From positions 1 through 12,082 of the forward strand of contig DATCKA010000146.1 in NCBI GenBank assembly GCA_036562495.1: a stretch of DNA of 12,082 bases. The letters run 5' to 3'. Shown in pieces: positions 7,304-12,082 of the stretch. Both the position numbers and the translations under genes were made by a program. This stretch comes from Geochorda sp036562495 (GTDB taxonomy: Bacteria; Bacillota; Limnochordia; Limnochordales; Geochordaceae). Below the pieces are notes generated by a model. That model had not been told where the DNA came from, ran no database searches, and was given only the letters and a program-made list of their open reading frames with translations. How positions within the stretch are numbered: the stretch's first letter is position 1; each line of letters opens with the position of its first letter.

Positions 7304-8188
7304 ATGCATTCCATGCCATCAGCTCAGAGAAATCAGGCTTCCCCGGCTCCCGCGACGGGCGCGCCGGCAGGGCCGCGCTGGCCTGCACTACAGGCAGGCA
7401 AGCTGTTGCGCACGAGCCGGCTGTTCAACCCGCGTTCGGGCCGCAGCGTCATCGTGGCCATGGACCACGGCATCCTCGGGCGCCCCGAGGGTCTCGAGAA
7501 CCTGGAGAGGATGCTCGACCTCCTCCTGCCCCTGCGGCCGGAAGGGGTGCTGGTCAACGCCGGCGTCTTGCCCCGCATCGCTCCCCGCCTCGCTGGGCGA
7601 GACGGGCCGGCGGTGGTGGTCGGGCTCAACTTGCACATCACCTCGACCATGCCTCAGTCGGCGGCCCTCGGGCAGCAGCATCGGGCCCTCGCGTCGCTGG
7701 AGCAGGCCGTGGCGGTGGGTGCCGATGCCGTGAAGCTGCTGTTCATCTTCGGGGACGAGAGCCTGGAGGCATTCGCTGACAACCTGGCGTTCGTCGCTGC
7801 CACGGTCGAGGCTTCGCAGCGCCTGGGCATCCCGGTGATGGTGGAGCCCACCCTCTGGACCTATCCCGGCCAGCCGCCGAAGTCTCTCACCGTGGAGCAG
7901 CTTGCGCACATGGCGCGCATCACCGTCGAACTGGGGGCCGACATCCTGAAGTTGCCGTTCGTGCCGCCGGTCGAGGCGTACCGCTCCATCGTCGAGGAGA
8001 GCCCGGTGCCGGTCATGATCCTCGGTGGCGTGCGCAGCAAGAGCACGGCCGAGGTCGTCGAGGTGGCACGCCAGGCGGTGGCGGCCGGCGCGGCGGGGCT
8101 GGTGTTTGGACGCAACGTCTGGCAACATGCCGATCCGGCGGGCGTGCTGGCGCAGTTGCTCCAAGTGGCACATGGGGAGACCGCGTAG
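7304..8188 (+). CDS. DhnA/LsrF-type class I aldolase family protein
   Basis: This 294-residue TIM-barrel protein belongs to the DhnA/FbaB/LsrF branch of class I (Schiff-base) aldolases. Diagnostic parts are SVIVAMDHGILGRPEG (48-63), GADAVKLLFIFGDE (139-152), the strand PVMVEPTLW (177-185), Lys216 in GADILKLPFV (211-220) as the expected Schiff-base lysine, and the phosphate-binding end VMILGGVRSK (237-246) with VFGRNVWQH (267-275). Relatives include fructose-bisphosphate aldolase, sulfofructose-phosphate aldolase YihT, aminodeoxyheptulosonate synthase and the thiolase LsrF. Placed last after an FGGY kinase, its likely role is cleavage of a phosphorylated ketose into two three-carbon units or similar, in the cytoplasm. 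Residues 1-30 are Ala/Pro/Gly-rich and lie before the fold. AAGGGAG (7294-7300) is 3 bases before ATG 7304 and 12 before the in-frame ATG 7313, so either may start the protein. It is the last gene of the operon. Confidence 0.88.
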   Translation: MHSMPSAQRNQASPAPATGAPAGPRWPALQAGKLLRTSRLFNPRSGRSVIVAMDHGILGRPEGLENLERMLDLLLPLRPEGVLVNAGVLPRIAPRLAGRDGPAVVVGLNLHITSTMPQSAALGQQHRALASLEQAVAVGADAVKLLFIFGDESLEAFADNLAFVAATVEASQRLGIPVMVEPTLWTYPGQPPKSLTVEQLAHMARITVELGADILKLPFVPPVEAYRSIVEESPVPVMILGGVRSKSTAEVVEVARQAVAAGAAGLVFGRNVWQHADPAGVLAQLLQVAHGETA

Positions 8189-8226
8189 GGCGACGGCCGC
8201 TGCCCCGTCTCAGCGGAGAGCCAAGA

Positions 8227-8255
8227 GGAAGAGGGCCGGACTCCGGCCCTCTTCC
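8227..8255. terminator. Bidirectional terminator-like hairpin between convergent genes
   Basis: A perfect 13-bp stem (8227-8239 with 8243-8255; left arm core GAAGAGGGCCGG) closes on a 3-base loop. It lies 38 bases past the aldolase stop and 50 bases past the stop of the convergent beta-barrel gene. Neither side has a clear T-run: the + side continues CCCGCG and the - side TCTTGG. It is therefore called from stem strength and convergent position. It probably ends both transcripts. Confidence 0.72.
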
Positions 8256-8305
8256 CGCGCACGACCGAGCAGCCGGCCAGGTACAGGGTGAGTACCGCGC
8301 CGTGT

Positions 8306-9112
8306 CTAGAAGGAGAGCCCGAGACCGCCCCGCAACCGCAGACCGCCGAAGTCCAGCTCCGGCCCAGGATCCCCGTCGTCGGCGGCAGTCTTGGGCACCC
8401 GCAGCCATCCGTACCCGACGGTTGCTGTCAGCACCGCCTGGGGCCCCAGGCCGGACCGGAGCTCCAACCCCACCTCGTACCCGGGTGCACGGCCCACGTA
8501 GGTCTCGCTGTACCAGATGGCGTCGGGGTCGTCCACTCGCCCCTTCATCTGGCTCTGTTCCTTGTACGTGGCCCGGTACTGGCCCACGCCCGCGAACAGC
8601 CGGGCGGAGAGCTGGGGCCCGGGCAGCCCTATGAAAGCCTTGACGACGGGCCCCTGCGCACTGGCCGTGTACGACTGCCCGTAGCTGCTGGTGCTGCCGC
8701 CCATGCTCGACTCGAGCGTCCACTCCGTAGAGCCGCCCAGGAGCTGGTAGCCTGCGATGATCCCCGCGCGCCCGCCCGCGGACACGGCAACGCCTGCTTC
8801 CCCCATGAGGCCGACCCCAAGAGCCGGCGCCGGCGAGCACTCGGCCGGAATCCCGGCCACCATCAGGTTCCACTCCATCCCGGCGCACTGGCGGTTGCCC
8901 GCTGCCACCCGGTCGTTGACGTCGGCCATCTCCAGCGTTCCGAGGCTGCCTGCTGCATACAACTCCACGGCGCCTCGGGCGACAGGGGGCTGTATCGCGG
9001 CGAACCCCAGGAGCGCAAGGGCCGCCAGGATGACGGCGCTCCTGCGGGCGGGGGCCAGGAGTCGAAGGGCGCGCTCGTGCAGCCGTCGGGTCGCCGAATA
9101 GCCGCTCGCCAT
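8306..9112 (-). CDS. Exported protein, predicted small outer-membrane beta-barrel
   Basis: This 268-residue protein is not recognised as a named family. The N-terminus has basic residues followed by a hydrophobic core SAVILAALALLGFAAI (25-40) and a plausible signal-peptidase site near VARGA (44-48). The mature part is Gly-rich with alternating hydrophobic/polar stretches suited to transmembrane beta-strands: RAGIIAGYQLL (115-125), LSARLFAGVGQYRATY (168-183), YEVGLELRSG (212-221), QAVLTATVGYGWLRV (225-239) and LDFGGLRLRGGLGLSF (253-268). The protein ends in Phe with hydrophobic residues at -3 and -5, the C-terminal signal read by the BAM machinery in diderm bacteria. Two cysteines (76, 92) could form a disulfide. 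GGGGAG (9127-9122) lies 9 bases before the ATG. The opposite strand is also open here, but its product is Pro/His/Arg-rich with no fold signs. Roughly 220 mature residues would suit an 8-strand barrel. The role is unknown; a periplasmic or surface beta-protein is the alternative. Confidence 0.72.
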   Translation of the reverse strand: MASGYSATRRLHERALRLLAPARRSAVILAALALLGFAAIQPPVARGAVELYAAGSLGTLEMADVNDRVAAGNRQCAGMEWNLMVAGIPAECSPAPALGVGLMGEAGVAVSAGGRAGIIAGYQLLGGSTEWTLESSMGGSTSSYGQSYTASAQGPVVKAFIGLPGPQLSARLFAGVGQYRATYKEQSQMKGRVDDPDAIWYSETYVGRAPGYEVGLELRSGLGPQAVLTATVGYGWLRVPKTAADDGDPGPELDFGGLRLRGGLGLSF

Positions 9113-9148
9113 CGGTACACGCTCCCCTAGCGTTCGTCACGAGCCTCC

Positions 9149-9161
9149 GTGCGTGACGCAC
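9149..9161 (-). promoter_or_regulatory. Small dyad upstream of the beta-barrel gene
   Basis: GTGCGT at 9149-9154 and its complement ACGCAC at 9156-9161 flank one central base, 37-49 bases before the ATG at 9112, where an operator or promoter could be. The 165-base gap 9113-9277 shows no convincing -35/-10 pair and no strong terminator for the upstream GNAT gene. The site is a weak candidate only. Confidence 0.25.
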
Positions 9162-9277
9162 CATGTTCGGAGCCGGCTCCGTGCTCTACCGACAGGCATT
9201 CGGAGGGTGGACCGGCCGGCAGGGCGCCGAACGGGTGGGAGCTTGTGGCAGAGGCGGCTGTCGCGCGAGCCTCGCAG

Positions 9278-10144
9278 TCACGGCCGTGCCGGCCCGAACT
9301 TGTACTCGTCCGCGTCGCAGACCGGCTCGTAGCCGATGGCCTGGTAGATGTGGTTGGACGTGGGGTTGCTCAAGTCCGTGTAAAGGAAGCAATACCTGCG
9401 ACCCGAATCCAGCAGCCACTGGCTCAGCGCCGCCACGCACGCGCTCGCATATCCCCGCCGGCGCAACTCCGGCGGGGTGTAGACGAGGCTCACCGACACG
9501 CCGTTGGGTGTGGGACGGCTGAAGGCGGCCATCGAAACGGGACGGGGCGGCTGCCCGTCTTCCCACACGAAGAGGCTGCGCCGGTCTGGGTGCAGGTGGA
9601 TGTCGACCACCCGCTGCGCACGGGCTGGATCGGGTGCATGCTCGGCCTCAGCCATGAAGGCTGCCACCCATTCCAAAAGCAGTGCCCGGTCGTTGTCGGT
9701 GGCCCGACGCAGCCGGCCTGCCACGCCGGCCGGCGGCCGCACGCGCTCCAACGCGTAGATCCGCAAGGCCATGCTAAGGTGGAAAGGAGCGCCCGTGCGC
9801 GCCTGCCAGAGCTCGGCGAACTGGCGGCTCACGTCCTTGGGGCCCACCACGCCCGGCACGATCCATCCGGTGGCATGGAGGTCCTCCGCGATCAGCTCCA
9901 GCGCTCTGGACGCTTCGACGCGGGAGAGCGCCAGGTTGTGCGGAGGGGTCATGACCGCTGCGGCGACCACCCGGCCCGCCTCCTCGACGGCGGCGAGGTA
10001 AGGTGGATGCTCGAACCGGCCGGGGTCGCGGACGAGCCCGATGGCGATGCCCAGCATGAGGTTGTGCTCCGCCTCGTGCTGCACCAGGAACGGCTCGACC
10101 AGCTGGAGGAACTCGCTCGCTGAATGAGGACGGACCAGTCGCAT
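9278..10144 (-). CDS. GNAT-family N-acetyltransferase
   Basis: This cytoplasmic protein of 288 residues has a C-terminal GNAT domain that transfers an acetyl group from acetyl-CoA to an amine. The acetyl-CoA pyrophosphate loop is RRRGYA (228-233) after the strand GVSVSLVYTPPELR (215-228). Motif B follows with FLYTDLSNPTSNHIYQAIGY (253-272), whose Asn and Tyr positions are typical. The N-terminal ~140 residues are a less conserved half that may be a decayed second GNAT fold, as in two-domain members. The GTG at 10153 overlaps the methyltransferase stop (GTGA), but the GAGGAG site sits right against it. The same site is 8 bases from ATG 10144, so the latter is preferred; the difference is three residues. 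It is cotranscribed with the methyltransferase gene, but this does not reveal the substrate, which could be a small molecule, an antibiotic or a protein N-terminus. Confidence 0.88.
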   Translation of the reverse strand: MRLVRPHSASEFLQLVEPFLVQHEAEHNLMLGIAIGLVRDPGRFEHPPYLAAVEEAGRVVAAAVMTPPHNLALSRVEASRALELIAEDLHATGWIVPGVVGPKDVSRQFAELWQARTGAPFHLSMALRIYALERVRPPAGVAGRLRRATDNDRALLLEWVAAFMAEAEHAPDPARAQRVVDIHLHPDRRSLFVWEDGQPPRPVSMAAFSRPTPNGVSVSLVYTPPELRRRGYASACVAALSQWLLDSGRRYCFLYTDLSNPTSNHIYQAIGYEPVCDADEYKFGPARP

Positions 10145-10149
10145 GCCGA

Positions 10150-11130
10150 TCACTCCTCTTCCCGTCCCGGCTCGAGGCGTTCGCGCACCCGGAGCTTGCA
10201 GAGGAAGAAGCCCTCCATGGTCGGGGAGGGCGGGATGCGCACCGCGTGCCGAAGCGCCGGGTGAAGGGGCGTCCCGTCGACTTGCGTCATACCGGCCCAG
10301 CGGCCCGGGACATTCAACGAGATGGGCAACACCTCGACCGCCTCGCCCGATCGCTTCAACACCCAGTCCACGACGCCCTCGTTCTCCTCGAGGTTGAGCG
10401 TGCAGGTGGAGTACACCACGATGCCGCCCGGCTTCGCGGCCCGCAGGGCGCTCAGCAACAGCCGCCGCTGGAGGGGCACCAGCTGACGCACGAGCCGTTC
10501 CGACCAGTGACGATAGGTGCGTGGGTCAGCGACGATAAACCGCCCCTCGCCGCTGCACGGTGCGTCGATCAGCACCCGGTCGAACGTTGGCCCCAGGCGA
10601 TCGCCCAGCCAGCGTCCGTCGTGCACGCACACCTCGGCGATGCCGACGCCCTGGCGCGCCAGGTTGAAGCGCAACCGCTCGGCCCTCACCGGGTTGGCGT
10701 CGTTGGCCAGGATGTAGCCGCGGTTGCCCATCATGGCCGCCATCTGGGTCGTCTTGCTGCCAGGCGCCGCCGCCAGGTCCAGCACGCGCTCGCCCGGTTG
10801 CGGGTCGAGCACCAGCGGCGGCAGCATGCTCGACAGGCTCTGCAGGTAGAAGAGCCCCTGCTCGTAGCCGGGCAGGGCCTCGACGTCCCGCTCGCGTGCC
10901 TGCTTGACCACCAGGGCATCGGGGTGCCAGGCCACCCGGTCCACCTTGATGCGGCCCTGCTGCAGGTGGGCCAGCACGGAGCGGACGTCGGCCTTGAGCG
11001 TGTTGACCCGCAGCGTGACGGGGCGCGGCCGGCGCATGCCGGCCAGGATCTGCTCCGCCTGGGGCGGTGGGAAGTGCGCGTGCAACCTCTCGACGAACGC
11101 CTCGGGAAGCCGGGCAGACCGCTTGGTCAT
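10150..11130 (-). CDS. RsmB/NOP (NSUN) family RNA cytosine-5 methyltransferase
   Basis: This 326-residue SAM-dependent methyltransferase makes 5-methylcytosine in RNA, probably rRNA. After an N-terminal substrate-binding part with VTLRVNTLK (38-46) and GLFYLQSLSSML (92-103), the Rossmann domain shows the SAM motif DLAAAPGSKTTQ (118-129), LANDANPVRAERL (141-153), motif IV DAPCSGEGR (189-197) with Cys192, and motif VI VYSTCTLNLEENE (239-251) with the second, nucleophilic Cys243. It ends with MEGFFLCKL (305-313), typical of the family. There is no NusB-like N-terminal domain as in RsmB and no long C-terminal extension as in E. coli RsmF, so this is a short core form; the exact target base is not assigned. 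ATG 11130 is chosen over the upstream GTG 11154 because only the former has a purine-rich GGAGG-type stretch upstream (about 12-15 bases away). It is followed at once by the GNAT gene. Confidence 0.93.
   Translation of the reverse strand: MTKRSARLPEAFVERLHAHFPPPQAEQILAGMRRPRPVTLRVNTLKADVRSVLAHLQQGRIKVDRVAWHPDALVVKQARERDVEALPGYEQGLFYLQSLSSMLPPLVLDPQPGERVLDLAAAPGSKTTQMAAMMGNRGYILANDANPVRAERLRFNLARQGVGIAEVCVHDGRWLGDRLGPTFDRVLIDAPCSGEGRFIVADPRTYRHWSERLVRQLVPLQRRLLLSALRAAKPGGIVVYSTCTLNLEENEGVVDWVLKRSGEAVEVLPISLNVPGRWAGMTQVDGTPLHPALRHAVRIPPSPTMEGFFLCKLRVRERLEPGREEE
10153..10158 (-). promoter_or_regulatory. Ribosome binding site deciding the GNAT start
   Basis: GAGGAG on the - strand is separated by 8 bases from ATG 10144 and abuts (shares its last G with) the alternative GTG 10153. 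It lies inside the last codons of the methyltransferase gene, so translation of the two genes is probably coupled. Confidence 0.65.
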
Positions 11131-11190
11131 GGTCAGGTGAGGCCCCCTCCCCACCTTAGCCGCGACCGCGGCAGCGTGGAAGGGGCCGAT

Positions 11191-11225
11191 GGGGCCGGCC
11201 CTGCTTCCGCGCAGGGGCCGGCCCC
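11191..11225 (-). terminator. G+C-rich stem-loop after the cytochrome gene
   Basis: GGGGCCGGCCCTG (11191-11203) pairs with 11212-11225 around an 8-base loop, with one bulged base. It lies 15 bases past the cytochrome stop on the - strand and about 60 bases before the methyltransferase start. There is no T-run after it, so it may terminate weakly, protect the 3' end or need Rho. It supports treating the cytochrome and methyltransferase as separate transcripts. Confidence 0.55.
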
Positions 11226-11239
11226 GTATCCTCGGTCGG

Positions 11240-12019
11240 TCACGTGTGGGGGGTGTGGCAGTCGACGCACTCCATCTTGCCCAGGGTGTCGCTCATGCCA
11301 GCGGCACCGTGGCAGTCGAGGCAGCCTGCCGTCTCCGGCGAGAGGGCGAAGGCCGGGCTGAAGGTGCCCTGGTGGTAGGCGTTGAGCAGACGGACGGTAT
11401 AGGCGGCCACATCGCCGGTGAGGCGCGCGCACCGCTCCTTGCGCTCCTGGGAGTCCTCCCGGGCCCCGGCCGCGGCGCACCACTTGCTGACCGAGACGTG
11501 GCACAGCGGCGATCCGGCGACGCTGGTCGCGAGAGCTGCCTGCCCCGCCGGCCGGTAGATGGGAAAGGCGGTCTGCGTGTACCAACCGGTCAGCTCGCCG
11601 AGGATCTGGCTATGGGCCTCTTTGGGGGTCACCAGGGCCACGGCAGCACCGGCACCGTTGAGCGCGCCGCACAGGGTCCCCCACCCGGCGAAGCCACCCG
11701 CACCGTAGCGAAACATGTCGAGCGGCACCAGCGTGTAGGGATGCCCGACGATCTGGGCCAGCTGCCCGATGATGGCCTTGGCAGCGCCGTACATGCAGCC
11801 TCCCTGCCAGTAGCCCTCGTAGCCGAGTCGCGCTGCGACATCGGGGTCCAGGGGGCGGTAGGGCCACGGCCAGGGCGGCACCTCGGCGGCGCCGGCCACG
11901 GAAGGCCTGCCGAACAGGGCCGCGAGCGCCGCGCCTGCCGCGAAGGCGCCCGTGCCGACCAGGAGATCGCGTCGCGACACGGGCGCGGCATCCAGGGGCC
12001 CGACGGGCTCGGGAGTCAT
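11240..12019 (-). CDS. Split-Soret-type dihaem cytochrome c with Tat signal
   Basis: This 259-residue exported electron carrier closely follows the pattern of split-Soret cytochrome c known from Desulfovibrio. The N-terminus has a Tat signal: SRRDLL (15-20), a mild hydrophobic stretch GTGAFAAGAALAALFG (22-37) and a cut near VAGAAE (41-46). The body carries the C_GCAxxG-type cysteine set: Cys75 in GGCMYG, Cys117 in GWGTLCGALNG, Cys173 in SPLCHVSVSKW, Cys181 and Cys197 in ERKERCARLTGDVA; some of these probably hold an iron centre, as reported for the Desulfovibrio protein. Two haem sites, CLDCH (233-237) and CVDCH (251-255), lie at the very C-terminus, as in that family. Two starts are possible: GTG 12067 (GGAGG 12079-12075, 7-base spacer) and ATG 12019 (GGAGGT 12035-12030, 10-base spacer). 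The shorter is preferred because the longer begins within a strong palindrome and adds 16 unneeded residues before the Tat motif. Its redox partner is not in the window. Confidence 0.9.
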   Translation of the reverse strand: MTPEPVGPLDAAPVSRRDLLVGTGAFAAGAALAALFGRPSVAGAAEVPPWPWPYRPLDPDVAARLGYEGYWQGGCMYGAAKAIIGQLAQIVGHPYTLVPLDMFRYGAGGFAGWGTLCGALNGAGAAVALVTPKEAHSQILGELTGWYTQTAFPIYRPAGQAALATSVAGSPLCHVSVSKWCAAAGAREDSQERKERCARLTGDVAAYTVRLLNAYHQGTFSPAFALSPETAGCLDCHGAAGMSDTLGKMECVDCHTPHT

Positions 12020-12029
12020 CTTGAGAAGC

Positions 12030-12035
12030 ACCTCC
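12030..12035 (-). promoter_or_regulatory. Ribosome binding site for the preferred cytochrome start
   Basis: GGAGGT on the - strand lies 10 bases before ATG 12019. A competing GGAGG at 12079-12075 serves the alternative GTG 12067 with a 7-base spacer, so the choice rests on the palindrome and on the Tat signal length. Confidence 0.5.
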
Positions 12036-12045
12036 ATCGATGGGC

Positions 12046-12069
12046 TTGTGCTCGTGCCCACGAGCACAA
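12046..12069 (-). promoter_or_regulatory. Perfect palindrome at the 5' end of the cytochrome gene
   Basis: TTGTGCTCGTG (12046-12056) and its exact complement CACGAGCACAA (12059-12069) are separated by two bases. The element is 24 bp long, ends 26 bases before ATG 12019, and contains the alternative GTG start at 12067. It could be a dimeric repressor or activator site, or a hairpin in the leader that affects translation. It does not match any operator that I can name. Confidence 0.6.
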
Positions 12070-12082
12070 TTCGTCCTCCATC

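Noticed and set aside
5954..7309. Long open frame (451 codons) on the - strand opposite the cupin gene
   Set aside because: It is antisense to the better supported cupin, which has a metal-ligand pattern and a ribosome site; composition bias explains the shadow.
1..8188. Direct naming of the operon as lsr (AI-2 uptake and processing) or as a xylose or ribose operon
   Set aside because: Single permease, no LsrG or LsrR, and added DUF4432 and cupin genes argue against lsr. No ribokinase (PfkB type), ribose pyranase or xylose isomerase is present, so ribose and xylose labels are not supported either.
8288..9130. Open frame of 280 codons on the + strand opposite the beta-barrel gene
   Set aside because: The - strand product has a signal peptide, regular beta-strand patterning and a good ribosome site; the + strand product has none.
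8013..9164. Open frame of 383 codons on the - strand overlapping the aldolase end and the beta-barrel gene
   Set aside because: It overlaps two supported genes, is Arg/Pro/Gly-rich, and has no signal or motif.
9149..10123. Open frame of 324 codons on the + strand opposite the GNAT gene
   Set aside because: The - strand carries the RRRGYA acetyl-CoA loop and a coupled start; the + strand is a shadow.
10246..11361. Open frame of 371 codons on the + strand opposite the methyltransferase gene
   Set aside because: It is antisense to clear NSUN motifs IV and VI and has a His/Gln/Arg-rich product.
1..12082. tRNA, rRNA, CRISPR arrays, transposase or insertion-sequence ends
   Set aside because: None was seen; repeats are limited to the inverted repeats listed, and gene order and composition look uniform across the window.

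Overview
The window is G+C-rich bacterial DNA with strong GGAGG-type ribosome sites, frequent GTG starts and tightly packed genes. It has two halves pointing towards each other. The left half (1-8188, + strand) is one catabolic operon for an unidentified sugar. The right half (8306-12067, - strand) is a mixed group of genes: a predicted small outer-membrane beta-barrel, a GNAT acetyltransferase, an RNA m5C methyltransferase and a split-Soret-type dihaem cytochrome c. A perfect 13-bp stem-loop (8227-8255) lies between the two converging halves. No RNA gene, CRISPR array, transposase or other mobile element was seen, and no gap without a gene exceeds about 165 bases.

Left operon, in order: the C-terminal part of a periplasmic-type sugar-binding protein (cut by the window edge), a two-domain RbsA-type ATPase, an RbsC-type permease, a DUF4432 protein of the aldose-mutarotase superfamily, an FGGY sugar kinase, a phosphomannose-isomerase-like cupin and a DhnA/LsrF-type class I aldolase. 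Together they read as a full route: import, anomer interconversion, aldose-ketose isomerisation, phosphorylation and aldol cleavage. This is the same logic as the fucose and rhamnose pathways but uses other protein families. The substrate cannot be read from the sequence. A strong stem-loop separates the binding-protein gene from the ATPase gene and probably sets their expression ratio.

Right half, read on the - strand from the right edge: a Tat-exported cytochrome with two CxxCH haem sites and a conserved cysteine set, whose 5' end carries a perfect 11-bp-arm palindrome; a G+C-rich stem-loop; an NSUN/RsmF-type methyltransferase directly coupled to a GNAT gene; and a signal-peptide protein ending in a beta-barrel-like strand with a terminal Phe.

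Organism: ribosome sites and transporter style suit a high-G+C Firmicute-like lineage, while the beta-barrel-like protein suggests an outer membrane and the cytochrome suggests anaerobic or facultative redox metabolism. A diderm Firmicute such as Limnochordia would fit all three, but this is a guess from gene style, not a phylogenetic result.
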